A program made the translations under genes and the position numbers. This document shows positions 26,306-34,697 of a DNA stretch of 64,000 nt, one piece after another (the stretch's first letter is position 1; each line of letters begins with the position of its first letter). This DNA comes from Bacillus sp. V2I10 (GTDB lineage Bacteria > Bacillota > Bacilli > Bacillales > Bacillaceae): assembly GCF_030817055.1 (NCBI RefSeq), contig NZ_JAUSYV010000001.1:4860001-4924000 (forward strand), in the 5' to 3' direction. The notes beneath the pieces were generated by a model, which saw nothing but the letters and a program-made list of their open reading frames with translations, was not told the DNA's origin and ran no database searches.

Positions 26306-27778
26306 TTGAACGTACAGACAATTAAACAAGAGTGGTTTAGTAATATCCGCGGGGATATTTTATCTGGTATCGTCGTTGCTTTAGCCCTTATTCCAGAAGC
26401 GATTGCTTTCTCCATTATTGCTGGTGTTGACCCGATGGTCGGATTATACGCATCCTTCTGTATTGCAGTTGTGATTTCATTTGTAGGCGGAAGACCTGGA
26501 ATGATATCGGCCGCTACGGGGGCAATGGCATTACTGATGGTAACGCTTGTTGCTGATCACGGTCTGCAATATTTATTGGCTGCAACTGTGCTGACAGGGG
26601 TCATTCAATTTGTTATGGGTATGTTAAAGCTCGGAAAAGTGATGAAATTCATTCCAAGGTCTGTTATGGTTGGATTTGTAAATTCATTGGCTATTCTGAT
26701 CTTTACGGCTCAGCTTCCGCATTTTGCTGGTGAAACGTGGATCATGTACGCCTTAGTAGCAGGTGCTTTAGCAATTATCTATATCCTTCCCAGATTTACT
26801 ACTGCCGTTCCTTCTCCATTAGTCGCGATCATTGTGATTTCGATTATTTCAGTTATGACAGGAGCAGGTGTAAGAACGGTCGGAGATATGGGAGAACTCA
26901 CACAGGCGCTGCCTTTCTTCTTGATCCCTGATATCCCATTAAACTTTGAAACTCTGCAAATCATTTTCCCGTACTCCTTTGCATTAGCCATTGTAGGATT
27001 ATTGGAATCACTGCTGACAGCGCAAATCGTAGATGATATGACGGATACGGAAAGTGATAAAAATAAGGAAGCAAAAGGCCAGGGCATTGCCAATATTATC
27101 AATGGATTTTTTGGCGGTATGGCAGGATGTGCGATGATCGGCCAGTCTGTTATTAATGTTAAATCCGGAGGAAGAGGCAGATTATCGACTTTCGTTGCCG
27201 GTGTATTCTTAATGGTGCTTATCTTATTGTTAAACGACCTTCTGATTCAAATACCAATGGCCGCTCTTGTTGGTGTTATGATTATGGTATCCATCGGAAC
27301 ATTTGACTGGTCTTCTTTAACAAAGCTGCATATTATGCCAAAAACAGACGCAGCGGTTATGATTGTGACAGTTGTTACAGTTGTTGCTACACATGATTTA
27401 TCAAAAGGTGTACTTGCAGGAGTCCTTTTAAGCGCCCTGTTCTTTGCAGCAAAAATTTCTAAAGTTCATGTAGAAACATTTGTGAGCGAGAATAAGTTAA
27501 TGAAAACCTATAAAATCAGCGGTCAGGTCTTTTTTGCTTCAGTTGAAGATTTACTTTCAAAATTCAACTTCAAAGAAGAGATTGATACCGTCACGGTTGA
27601 CTTAAGCAATGCTCATCTTTGGGACGATTCAGCTGTCGGAGCAATTGATAAGCTTATCCTTAAGTACAGACAAAATGGGACTGAAGTCAGAATAATGGGG
27701 CTGAACAAAGACAGCACCAATCTTTTGAATAAATTGGCCGTATATGACAAACCGAATACTAAAGCAGCAAACCATTAA
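26306..27778 (+). CDS. SulP-family anion transporter with STAS domain
   Basis: A 490-residue carrier. The membrane part holds the SulP signature DILSGIVVALALIPEAIAFS then GVDPMVGLYASF, about 12 helices in all. Residues about 400-480 form a STAS domain (VTVDLSNAHLWDDSAVGAID). Homologues move sulfate, bicarbonate or dicarboxylates; substrate cannot be read. Start is TTG with AGAGGTG eight bases upstream. A strong terminator follows. Confidence 0.88.
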   Translation: MNVQTIKQEWFSNIRGDILSGIVVALALIPEAIAFSIIAGVDPMVGLYASFCIAVVISFVGGRPGMISAATGAMALLMVTLVADHGLQYLLAATVLTGVIQFVMGMLKLGKVMKFIPRSVMVGFVNSLAILIFTAQLPHFAGETWIMYALVAGALAIIYILPRFTTAVPSPLVAIIVISIISVMTGAGVRTVGDMGELTQALPFFLIPDIPLNFETLQIIFPYSFALAIVGLLESLLTAQIVDDMTDTESDKNKEAKGQGIANIINGFFGGMAGCAMIGQSVINVKSGGRGRLSTFVAGVFLMVLILLLNDLLIQIPMAALVGVMIMVSIGTFDWSSLTKLHIMPKTDAAVMIVTVVTVVATHDLSKGVLAGVLLSALFFAAKISKVHVETFVSENKLMKTYKISGQVFFASVEDLLSKFNFKEEIDTVTVDLSNAHLWDDSAVGAIDKLILKYRQNGTEVRIMGLNKDSTNLLNKLAVYDKPNTKAANH

Positions 27779-27783
27779 TTCTT

Positions 27784-27815
27784 AAAGAGATGCACATTCG
27801 TGCGTCTCTTTTTTG
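27784..27815 (+). terminator. intrinsic terminator of the SulP gene
   Basis: AAGAGATGCAC pairs with GTGCGTCTCTT around ATTC, followed by TTTTTTG. Confidence 0.85.
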
Positions 27816-27928
27816 TTTTCCGCGGTGCCGTGAATCGAAAAGAATGATGAATGAAAAAAGAGGAAACCTTAAGCAGGAATTCCTTTTCTAACTTCCTTCC
27901 CAATCAGCTAAAAAGGCAGGTGTCTGTT

Positions 27929-29230
27929 TTGACTATTTCCGAAAAAATAATCCGTCCTCTCGGTAAGAACACGAGATGGGCCATTTCCTCCCTGCTTAGC
28001 AGTTTTATTATATTAAATTATTTTGACCGAGTCGCAGTAGCTGCAGCAGCACCTGAACTTCAGAAGGCTTTTTCTCTCAGTGCATTTGAAATGGGACTTG
28101 TTTTCACTATTTATAACTATGCTTACACCCTTATGCAGCTTCCAATTGGCGGAATGCTCGATAAATGGGGAGTCGGATGGGTGACGAGAATCGGCATGAT
28201 CCTATGGACACTTTTAACCATCAGTATTGTATTCGTTCAAGGAACACTTCTTCTTTATATTCTCCGCTTTTTCACTGGAATTACGAGCGCATCCGCTTTT
28301 CCTGCAGCAGCAAAAGCAACAGCCAACTGGTTCCCTTTTCATGAACGAGGGCTTGCAAACGCTCTTTTTGATTCTTCAGCAAAACTGTCCAATGTAATCG
28401 GAGGACCGCTTGTTGCAATTTTGATTACTCTTTACGATTGGAGAATGGCCTTTTTAACGATTGGAGTCATTAATGTCATCTTTACGATCATCTTCTGGAA
28501 ATATTATGATGAACCGCGTTCACATAAGAGCATCTCACAAGAAGAAATCAATTACATTCAAAAGTATGGGGACCTTGCAGATATACCATCCTACAAAGTT
28601 CTTCATGTTTTAAAAACCTTTTTTAAAAATAGGAAAGTATGGGGGCTCATGATTGGCTTTACTGGATATGGCTATACCTTTAATTTGCTGCTGCTCTGGC
28701 TTCCGACTTTTTTCAGGGAGCAGTTTAAACTTGATTTACTTTCCTCCTCGCTTTATACGGCCATTCCATGGCTGATTGCCGCTCTTTCAGGAATTATTGC
28801 GGGAGGATGGCTCGTCGATTTTTTCATTGGAAAAGGCTATGCTCCCAACAAAGTTTATAAGGGAATCATCATCATTGGAATGACAGTCGGCCTTACGTTT
28901 CTGGGCTCTATTTTCACGAAGGATCCAATCCTGTCTATGCTTTTTATTTCTATTGGACTGGCTGGTATTTCCGCTACTGCCCCCGTTGGATGGACGATTG
29001 CGGCTAAGCTTTCACCACCTGGCACTACGGCTATCCTCAGCTCGATGGTTAACTTTTCGAACAACTTATTCGGGGGAATCATCGCCGCTTTTCTAACGGG
29101 ATACATAGTCGATAAGACAGGATCATTTAACTTGGCATTTGTTCTCGCAGCAGGCGTTTTGGTTCTTGGTTTGCTCTTTTATACTGTGGTTTTAGGCAAA
29201 ATTGAACAAATTCCGATTGAAAAACAATAA
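27929..29230 (+). CDS. MFS transporter, anion:cation symporter-like
   Basis: A 12-helix major facilitator. SFIILNYFDRVAVAAAAPEL in helix 1, the loop motif GGMLDKWGVGWVTRIGM (G-x-L-x-D-[KR]-x-G type) and GITSASAFPAAAKATANWFP match the ACS (glucarate/phthalate-like) subfamily. I choose TTG 27929 because GGCAGGTG lies six bases upstream; ATG 27851 would add 26 polar residues with a poor ribosome site. Substrate likely an organic anion, not further defined. Stands alone between terminators. Confidence 0.75.
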   Translation: MTISEKIIRPLGKNTRWAISSLLSSFIILNYFDRVAVAAAAPELQKAFSLSAFEMGLVFTIYNYAYTLMQLPIGGMLDKWGVGWVTRIGMILWTLLTISIVFVQGTLLLYILRFFTGITSASAFPAAAKATANWFPFHERGLANALFDSSAKLSNVIGGPLVAILITLYDWRMAFLTIGVINVIFTIIFWKYYDEPRSHKSISQEEINYIQKYGDLADIPSYKVLHVLKTFFKNRKVWGLMIGFTGYGYTFNLLLLWLPTFFREQFKLDLLSSSLYTAIPWLIAALSGIIAGGWLVDFFIGKGYAPNKVYKGIIIIGMTVGLTFLGSIFTKDPILSMLFISIGLAGISATAPVGWTIAAKLSPPGTTAILSSMVNFSNNLFGGIIAAFLTGYIVDKTGSFNLAFVLAAGVLVLGLLFYTVVLGKIEQIPIEKQ

Positions 29231-29256
29231 AAAGCTCTGTACATGTACAGAGCTTT
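29231..29256. terminator. palindrome at MFS / RNase J junction
   Basis: AAAGCTCTGTACA pairs perfectly with TGTACAGAGCTTT. The T-run is only three, so it is a weak terminator; it separates two convergent genes. Confidence 0.45.
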
Positions 29257-29268
29257 CCTGAGCGCGGC

Positions 29269-30921
29269 TTACTTCTCTTTTTTCACATCAATTACTTTAA
29301 CAACAACAATGGGTGATCTCTTAAGTCTTTTATAAATAAAATCGGAAATCACTGAATTTAAATGTTTTTCGATATCCCCGTCGATTTTGTCTTCCCTGAT
29401 GACAGCAGCAGCCAATGCTTCTATTTCGACAATAAAGTCATTGGATTCTCTCAGGTAAACAAAACCCCTTGAAATAATCTGCGGTTTACGGATGAATTCT
29501 TCCCCATTTTTAAAGATCAGAATGGAAATGATTCCGCTGTCTGCAAGCTGCTTGCGCTCGCCAAGCAAGGATGTTCCGACATCGCCAATGCCGTTTCCAT
29601 CTACATAGACAGAGCGGGCCGGCACTTTTCCCGCCTGATGCGCCTTATCACTGGAAACATTCAATACATGTCCGTTGTCTAAAATAAAGATGTCTTCTTC
29701 TGGAATAAAGCATTCCATTGCAAGAGTCTGATGCATTTTCTGCATGCGGTATTCACCGTGAATCGGCACCAGAAATTTTGGTTTCAGCAGCTTCAGCATA
29801 AGCTTCAGCTCCTCTTGACCGCCATGTCCTGACGTATGAATGTCATAGAGCTTATTATCAATAACATCTGCTCCGGCTTTCATCAGTTTGTTTATAATTC
29901 TGTTTACACTCAAGACATTTCCCGGAATCGGGGAAGATGAAAAGATGATCGTATCGCCTTCTTCAATATGGATATGACGATGTTTTCCCTCTGCAATTCT
30001 TGAAAGAGCTGCAAAAGGTTCCCCCTGGCTGCCTGTGCACAGGATAGTAAGTTCATTGTTTTTATAGGAACTGATCTCATCCGGATCGATAAACGTTCCG
30101 CTTGGCGCTTCAATGTAGCCAAGCTCAAGGCCGATTGATATCGCTCTTTCCATGCTTCTTCCTGTATAGGCTACCTTCCTGCCGCATGCAACAGATGCTT
30201 TAATCACCTGCTGAAGACGAAAGACATTAGATGCAAATAAGGCAACAATAATCCGCCCTGACTGTCTTCTGACCAAATCTAAAATATTTTGCCCGATCTT
30301 TTTTTCAGATACTGAAAAGCCGGGTACTTCGCTGTTAGTACTGTCGGATAACAAACAAAGGACACCTTCTTGCCCAACCTTGGCAACCCTTGATAAATCC
30401 TGCTCCGGTCCTGTCGGTGTCAGGTCGAATTTAAAATCACCTGTATGAACAATGTTCCCTATTGGCGAATGGATGACCACTCCAAACGAATCCGGAATAC
30501 TGTGAGTTGTCCGGAAGAAGGTGACCTTCAGAGTTTCCAGATTAATCGTGCTTTCTTCTGTTATTTCATGAAGTTCTGCATCTCTGAGCAGGTTGTGCTC
30601 CTCAAGCTTGCTTCTGATAAAGCCCATAGCAAGTCTTCCTGCAAATACGGGAACATTCAGCTTTTTTAATAAGAAAGGCACGCCGCCAATATGATCCTCA
30701 TGTCCATGAGTGATAAAAAGCCCTTTTACTTTATGGGCATTTTTCACTAAGTATGTATAATCAGGGATGATATAATCAACGCCTCTTAATTCTTCGTCAG
30801 GGAATTTCACTCCTGAATCGACAATCACAATCTCATCTTTATATTCGACAAGGTACATATTTTTCCCGATTTCACCCATTCCGCCAAGCGGAATAATCTT
30901 TACATTTTTCTCTACTGTCAT
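29269..30921 (-). CDS. RNase J-family ribonuclease, divergent paralogue
   Basis: A 550-residue beta-CASP metallo-beta-lactamase RNase. HGHEDHIGG gives the zinc ligands, HTGDFKFD the next Asp, HTSGHGGQEE the beta-CASP His, and IHGEYRM the last His; a C-terminal domain follows (EFIRKPQIISRGFVYLRES). All catalytic residues are present, so it should be active. ATG 30921 is preferred (GGAG seven bases upstream); 15 upstream codons lack a ribosome site. Bacilli normally carry rnjA and rnjB; this sequence differs clearly from my memory of both, especially in its C-terminus, and could be a third copy. Confidence 0.8.
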   Translation of the reverse strand: MTVEKNVKIIPLGGMGEIGKNMYLVEYKDEIVIVDSGVKFPDEELRGVDYIIPDYTYLVKNAHKVKGLFITHGHEDHIGGVPFLLKKLNVPVFAGRLAMGFIRSKLEEHNLLRDAELHEITEESTINLETLKVTFFRTTHSIPDSFGVVIHSPIGNIVHTGDFKFDLTPTGPEQDLSRVAKVGQEGVLCLLSDSTNSEVPGFSVSEKKIGQNILDLVRRQSGRIIVALFASNVFRLQQVIKASVACGRKVAYTGRSMERAISIGLELGYIEAPSGTFIDPDEISSYKNNELTILCTGSQGEPFAALSRIAEGKHRHIHIEEGDTIIFSSSPIPGNVLSVNRIINKLMKAGADVIDNKLYDIHTSGHGGQEELKLMLKLLKPKFLVPIHGEYRMQKMHQTLAMECFIPEEDIFILDNGHVLNVSSDKAHQAGKVPARSVYVDGNGIGDVGTSLLGERKQLADSGIISILIFKNGEEFIRKPQIISRGFVYLRESNDFIVEIEALAAAVIREDKIDGDIEKHLNSVISDFIYKRLKRSPIVVVKVIDVKKEK

Positions 30922-31033
30922 GTTTAGTCTCCTAGCACTGTTGATCACTTTCTTTTTCCGAGTCATTATTTTTACAGCTATTATTTAATTGTATCACACC
31001 TTCTGCCTGAGAAAGGGCATTAATAAAACGGTA

Positions 31034-31082
31034 TGAAAAAAGACTGAGACAAAAGCACGCATTGTGCCTTCACATCAGTCTT
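31034..31082 (-). terminator. intrinsic terminator after the lmo0937-like gene
   Basis: On the minus strand AAGACTGA and TCAGTCTT pair with an inner GCAC/GTGC stem, and TTTTTTC follows. Confidence 0.65.
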
Positions 31083-31091
31083 CTTTTTGGC

Positions 31092-31244
31092 TTAAACCTT
31101 CGTTTTGCCTCTTTTTATAAAAAAGTTATAAAGAAATACAATCACTGCAAGAACAAGTAGAACGTGAATGATTCCGCCTACTACATTAAATACAAGACCG
31201 AGCACCCAGAATAAAAGTAAAAGCCCAATTATCGTCCATAACAT
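31092..31244 (-). CDS. lmo0937-family small membrane protein
   Basis: A 50-residue protein. It starts MLWTIIGLLLLFWVLGLVFN, continues with VVGGIIHVLLVLAVIVFLYN and ends with a basic tail FFIKRGKTKV. Two hydrophobic helices joined by GGIIH are the pattern of the lmo0937-type small membrane proteins of Firmicutes, often stress-induced. AAGGA lies seven bases upstream of the ATG. It stands between two terminators and may be its own transcript. Confidence 0.8.
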   Translation of the reverse strand: MLWTIIGLLLLFWVLGLVFNVVGGIIHVLLVLAVIVFLYNFFIKRGKTKV

Positions 31245-31351
31245 CGCATTTTCCTTCTTTCTCTCTTTATTATTTTAATTAAAGGTTATCTTCCCTCCAT
31301 TTTATTAAATAAAACTTTTCCTTTTACTTACGGCTTATCGATTCATTTTCC

Positions 31352-31462
31352 TTAATGATGTTTTCCTGAAGGGCCATAAGACTTTTCTTGATTAGCGGCT
31401 TCCTGAGCAGTTTTCAGCTCTTCTGCAGTTACATTTCCGACGGCAAATTGCTGCTTTGGCAT
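31352..31462 (-). CDS. possible 36-residue hydrophilic protein
   Basis: An in-frame reading MPKQQFAVGNVTAEELKTAQ, then EAANQEKSYGPSGKHH and stop. The composition (Gln, Ala, Glu, no Cys or Trp, polar His tail) resembles small sporulation or stress peptides but I do not recognise a family. AGGA lies ten bases upstream of the ATG; a second ATG nine bases further upstream is possible. Supported only by protein-like sequence and position between terminators. Confidence 0.4.
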   Translation of the reverse strand: MPKQQFAVGNVTAEELKTAQEAANQEKSYGPSGKHH

Positions 31463-31506
31463 TACATGCATATCCTGTGCTGTGACATGTGTTTTTAATC
31501 AACAAC

Positions 31507-31540
31507 GAAAAACCGCCCCAAAAAAATGCGGACGGTTTAA
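31507..31540 (-). terminator. intrinsic terminator of the histidine kinase gene
   Basis: On the minus strand AAACCGTCCGC and GGGGCGGTTTTT pair around an AT-rich loop, ending in TTTTTCG. Confidence 0.75.
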
Positions 31541-31546
31541 GCTGAT

Positions 31547-32941
31547 TTATAATAATCCTGGCAGTATTACGATTACAGTTGTTCCGTTGGATTTGTCGCT
31601 GCTGATCGTAAATTCACCTTCATGCAGCCTGACAATTTCTTTAACAATTGAAATTCCAAGACCCGTTCCGCCTGTCATTCGGCTTCTTGCTTTGTCCGTA
31701 CGGAAAAAACGTTCTCCTATATGGGCCAGATCATCTTCTGATATTTCATTTCCCTTATTGTTCAGACGAAACAATAGCTGTTTGTTTTCCTCAGTAAGGG
31801 TCATTTTAATAGAGCTTTCCTCCGAAGAATACTTTATCGCATTATCCAGGAGATTGTAGAATACTTGCTGCAGCCGTTTAGGATCTCCTGTAACAACTAG
31901 ATCTTCATGAATATCCAGTTCTGTTTTTAGCTTCTTTTCATTAATTCTGATATCGAATAATGCAAGGGTATCTAAAAATAGCTGAACAATCGCTATAGGT
32001 TCAGTATTCAGCGTGTACATGTTTTCCTGAAGATGATCAAGGTCAATTAAATCGGTTATCAGCTTATTCAGGCGATTCGTCTCTCTTTCAATTGTCATCA
32101 AATAGTGATCCGCTTCTTCGGGTGAGGCATACATTTGGTGTTTAAGCGCCTGACTGTACCCTCCAATATAAGTTAGAGGCGTTCGAAGCTCATGGACGAC
32201 ATTTGCAAGAAACTCTTTTTTCCTGGCTTCTTGCTCCTCAAGGGACTGACTCATGGAATTGAAGGCGTTCGCCAGCTGCCCAATTTCATCATGATTTTTG
32301 TTTAGAAGGCGATTTGAATAATTGCCCTTTGACACTTCTCTTGAAAATTCCTGAAACTCATTCAGCGGCTGAAAAAGAGATCTCCGAATTTGATTAACGG
32401 CTAAAAAGAGTATCATAAAAAAGAGAGAGCCGACAAGCAGCAGAATGGGCAGACTGCCTTCGAATACTTCTTGAAGATCTGCTAATGGAACATATATATA
32501 GATGAAACCTATAAGCCCTTTTTCGCCCATAATCGGGAAGACGGCGCCTATAATTTCCCGGTTCAATTCTTTTACGTAGCCATCCTTTACAATGTAATCT
32601 CCATTTTCAAGGATTTTGCGGTCTTCACCTGTAATTAGAGCTTCATAGTTCACTTCATAGGGAAAATATGCGCTTAAATCATCAATATCATCCAGTACAA
32701 TCACTTCATATTCAGAGACGACATTGTACCAGTGAATTTTTTCAATAATTTTATCACTCAGTGAACCGTAATGATAGTGAGCGGCAGTCCGCTCGCCCTG
32801 ATAAATGACAGACTCTTTAATGCTGTTAAAGTACAATTCTTTATATAAAAAATGAAGAAAAAAGAACGAGAATAAGATACTGAAAATGATGCAGATGCCG
32901 ATCAGCATCAGCACTTTCTGGCTTAAGTTCAGACGTTTCAA
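31547..32941 (-). CDS. sensor histidine kinase
   Basis: A 464-residue membrane kinase. Two transmembrane helices (about 10-32 and 165-187) bracket an extracellular sensor; HAMP follows (LNEFQEFSREVSKGNYSNRL); the phospho-acceptor is in FLANVVHELRTPLTYIGGYS; the ATP domain has NLLDNAIKYS, GERFFRTDKARS and GGTGLGISIVKEIV. The start is TTG immediately after the response-regulator stop, with GAGGTG upstream, so the pair is one transcript. All catalytic motifs are intact although its partner gene is broken. Signal unknown. Confidence 0.88.
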   Translation of the reverse strand: MKRLNLSQKVLMLIGICIIFSILFSFFFLHFLYKELYFNSIKESVIYQGERTAAHYHYGSLSDKIIEKIHWYNVVSEYEVIVLDDIDDLSAYFPYEVNYEALITGEDRKILENGDYIVKDGYVKELNREIIGAVFPIMGEKGLIGFIYIYVPLADLQEVFEGSLPILLLVGSLFFMILFLAVNQIRRSLFQPLNEFQEFSREVSKGNYSNRLLNKNHDEIGQLANAFNSMSQSLEEQEARKKEFLANVVHELRTPLTYIGGYSQALKHQMYASPEEADHYLMTIERETNRLNKLITDLIDLDHLQENMYTLNTEPIAIVQLFLDTLALFDIRINEKKLKTELDIHEDLVVTGDPKRLQQVFYNLLDNAIKYSSEESSIKMTLTEENKQLLFRLNNKGNEISEDDLAHIGERFFRTDKARSRMTGGTGLGISIVKEIVRLHEGEFTISSDKSNGTTVIVILPGLL

Positions 32942-33617
32942 TCATGACACCTCAAATTTATAGCCTACACCCCATGCTGTTTGAATGAGGTATGCGTGAT
33001 CCTTCAATTTTAATCTCAGTGTTTTGATATGTGTATCCACTGTTCGCCCAGTAATATACTTTACTTCCCAAACTGATTGCAGGAGCTGTTCTCAAGTAAA
33101 AACAGTCCCTTTATTTCTCGCCAGCAGAGACAGGATCTCAAACTCTTTTAAAGTTAAAGACAAGGGCTGATTTTTTATCAGCGCTTTATAGCCAGATGTA
33201 TCAAGAAACAAGCGGACCAACTGTTAGACGATTACTCAAAACACTGCTCTGCCTCACTCTTCTTAAAACAGATTCAATCCTTGGCAGAAGCTCTCCTTGG
33301 TGAAACGGCTTTAGCATATAATCATCCCCGCCAAGCTTAAGGCCCTGTATTTTATCCCATTCTTCCCCTTTCGCAGAAAGAAAAATGAGGGGAATGTGAT
33401 GGTTCTTTTTCAATTCAGCTGCAAATGAAAATCCATCCATATATGGCATCGTAACGTCCGCGACAATAAGATCCGGCGCTTCATGATTTATCATTTCAAG
33501 AGCTTCCATGCCATTAGAAGCTTCAATGACTGAATAGCCCTCAATGACTAGAAATGTTTTTATCAGTGCTCTCATTGCTTCTTCATCATCAATGATCATA
33601 ACCGTTATTGTATTCAC
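32942..33617 (-). pseudogene. OmpR-type response regulator, frameshift plus stop
   Basis: The receiver domain is intact from GTG 33617 (VMIIDDEEAMRALIKTF, VADVTMPYMDGFSF with the phospho-Asp, LSAKGEEWDK and KPF). After VGPL the frame is lost near 33205-33213 and stops at 33201. The winged-helix part continues in another frame (LFLDTSGYKALIKNQPLSLT) but contains a TGA at 33092-33094 where an Arg or Trp codon is expected before EQLL; it then reads to 32942 (GRTVDTHIKTLRLKLK, IQTAWGVGYKFEVS). Restored length would be about 224 residues. Two separate lesions make true decay more likely here than a single base-calling error. Confidence 0.85.
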
Positions 33618-33773
33618 AATTCAGACCCCGCTTTAAAGTTCTATACCAAAGTATAATCTTTATTTTATAATAATGATGTGAAGTTTTTATGAGTTTTTAT
33701 ATAGAGTTCTAATGACAAAAACTTGAAAAAAATGGGGTTCATTATTAAAATTAAGGCTATTAAGACATGATGA

Positions 33774-33822
33774 TAGGCGACGCGTGTTCGCCATAAACGC
33801 CTCTGTGCTGATGACTCCTGCT
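33774..33822 (+). promoter_or_regulatory. fluoride riboswitch (crcB motif)
   Basis: The leader has GGCGA, GTGTTCGCC, ATAAACGCC and TGATGACTCCTGC in the order and spacing of the fluoride-sensing crcB motif: the first stem GGCGA/TCGCC, the unpaired ATAAACGCC pseudoknot strand, and the conserved TGATG-CTCCT 3' end. It stands directly upstream of two fluoride channel genes, which is its usual position. The 3' strand (ACTCCTGC) is shared with the following terminator. Confidence 0.93.
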
Positions 33823-33855
33823 CATAATCAATGTGGGCAGGAGTTTATTTTTTAT
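33814..33855 (+). terminator. riboswitch-controlled terminator
   Basis: ACTCCTGC (33814-33821) pairs with GCAGGAGT (33837-33844), followed by TTATTTTTTAT. Because its left arm is also the riboswitch 3' strand, ligand binding should prevent this hairpin and let transcription run into the channel genes. Confidence 0.85.
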
Positions 33856-33876
33856 CTGAAATGGGAGGTTTGCAAG

Positions 33877-34275
33877 ATGAATTATTTATTGATCGGTGCC
33901 GGTGGAATAATTGGCAGTTTGCTGAGGTATTCTTTAAGCGGGCTTACCCACCCTTGGCTCAGCAATGGTTTTCCCTTGGGAACCCTTCTTGCGAATTTAA
34001 TTGGCTGCTTTATTCTCGGATGGTTTACAACTAGTATTGTGAGGCTGAAGCTCTTTCATCCTCATATTTTAGCAGGGCTCGGAACAGGTCTTGTCGGCTC
34101 ATTCACAACCTTTTCCACCTTTAGCGTTGAAACGGTTCTGCTGCTTCGGAGCGGTTCAATCCTCATGGCGTTTTTCTATGTGCTGCTCAGTTTTGCAGGA
34201 GGGCTTTTCGTAACGTGGTACGGTTACACCCTGGGACGCCGCATGTTCAAGAAAAGGGGCGAAGCTGCATCATGA
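33877..34275 (+). CDS. crcB1: fluoride channel subunit FluC 1
   Basis: A 132-residue four-helix protein of the CrcB/FluC family. GGIIGSLLRYSLSG at the start, LGTLLANLIGCFILGWFTT with the conserved Asn, and GLVGSFTTFSTFSVE with the Phe-box and Thr-Thr turn are diagnostic. ATG 33877 follows GGGAGG; the upstream in-frame codons lie inside the riboswitch. Exports fluoride as dimer; in Gram-positives two homologues often form a heterodimer, consistent with crcB2 overlapping its stop codon. Confidence 0.92.
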   Translation: MNYLLIGAGGIIGSLLRYSLSGLTHPWLSNGFPLGTLLANLIGCFILGWFTTSIVRLKLFHPHILAGLGTGLVGSFTTFSTFSVETVLLLRSGSILMAFFYVLLSFAGGLFVTWYGYTLGRRMFKKRGEAAS

Positions 34276-34631
34276 ACTTATTATTAATTGCTGCAGGGGG
34301 ATGTTTAGGGGCCATTGCCCGTTTTATCATCAGCTCACGGATGAATATAAAAAGTCAGACTGGATTTCCGATCGGCACACTCACAGTCAATTTAGCCGGC
34401 TCATTCTTGCTCGGGTGGATGACTGGAAAAGGGGTTTCTGAAAACTTTTACTCAATGTTTGGCATTGGATTTATGGGAGCTTTTACAACGTTTTCCACAT
34501 TCAAACTGGAGAATATCCAGCTGAGAGAAAAGAAAAACAAATCTGTTCTAATTAAATATCTCCTCTTCTCATATGCTGGCGGGCTATTACTGGCATTTAT
34601 AGGATTATTGTTCGGAATGAATGAACTTTAA
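34272..34631 (+). CDS. crcB2: fluoride channel subunit FluC 2
   Basis: A 119-residue FluC paralogue. GGCLGAIARFIISSRMN, FPIGTLTVNLAGSFLLGWMT and GFMGAFTTFSTFKLE repeat the family motifs. Its ATG overlaps the crcB1 stop (ATGA), giving translational coupling and probably 1:1 production of the two subunits. Same riboswitch control. Confidence 0.92.
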   Translation: MNLLLIAAGGCLGAIARFIISSRMNIKSQTGFPIGTLTVNLAGSFLLGWMTGKGVSENFYSMFGIGFMGAFTTFSTFKLENIQLREKKNKSVLIKYLLFSYAGGLLLAFIGLLFGMNEL

Positions 34632-34697
34632 ATACCGTATAAAAATAAGCGTAGAATCCCCTGATACATGGCATCCTACCTAATGGAGGGATGTATA

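Noticed and set aside
31482..31859. 125-codon plus-strand ORF
   Set aside because: Antisense shadow of the histidine kinase C-terminus and its terminator.
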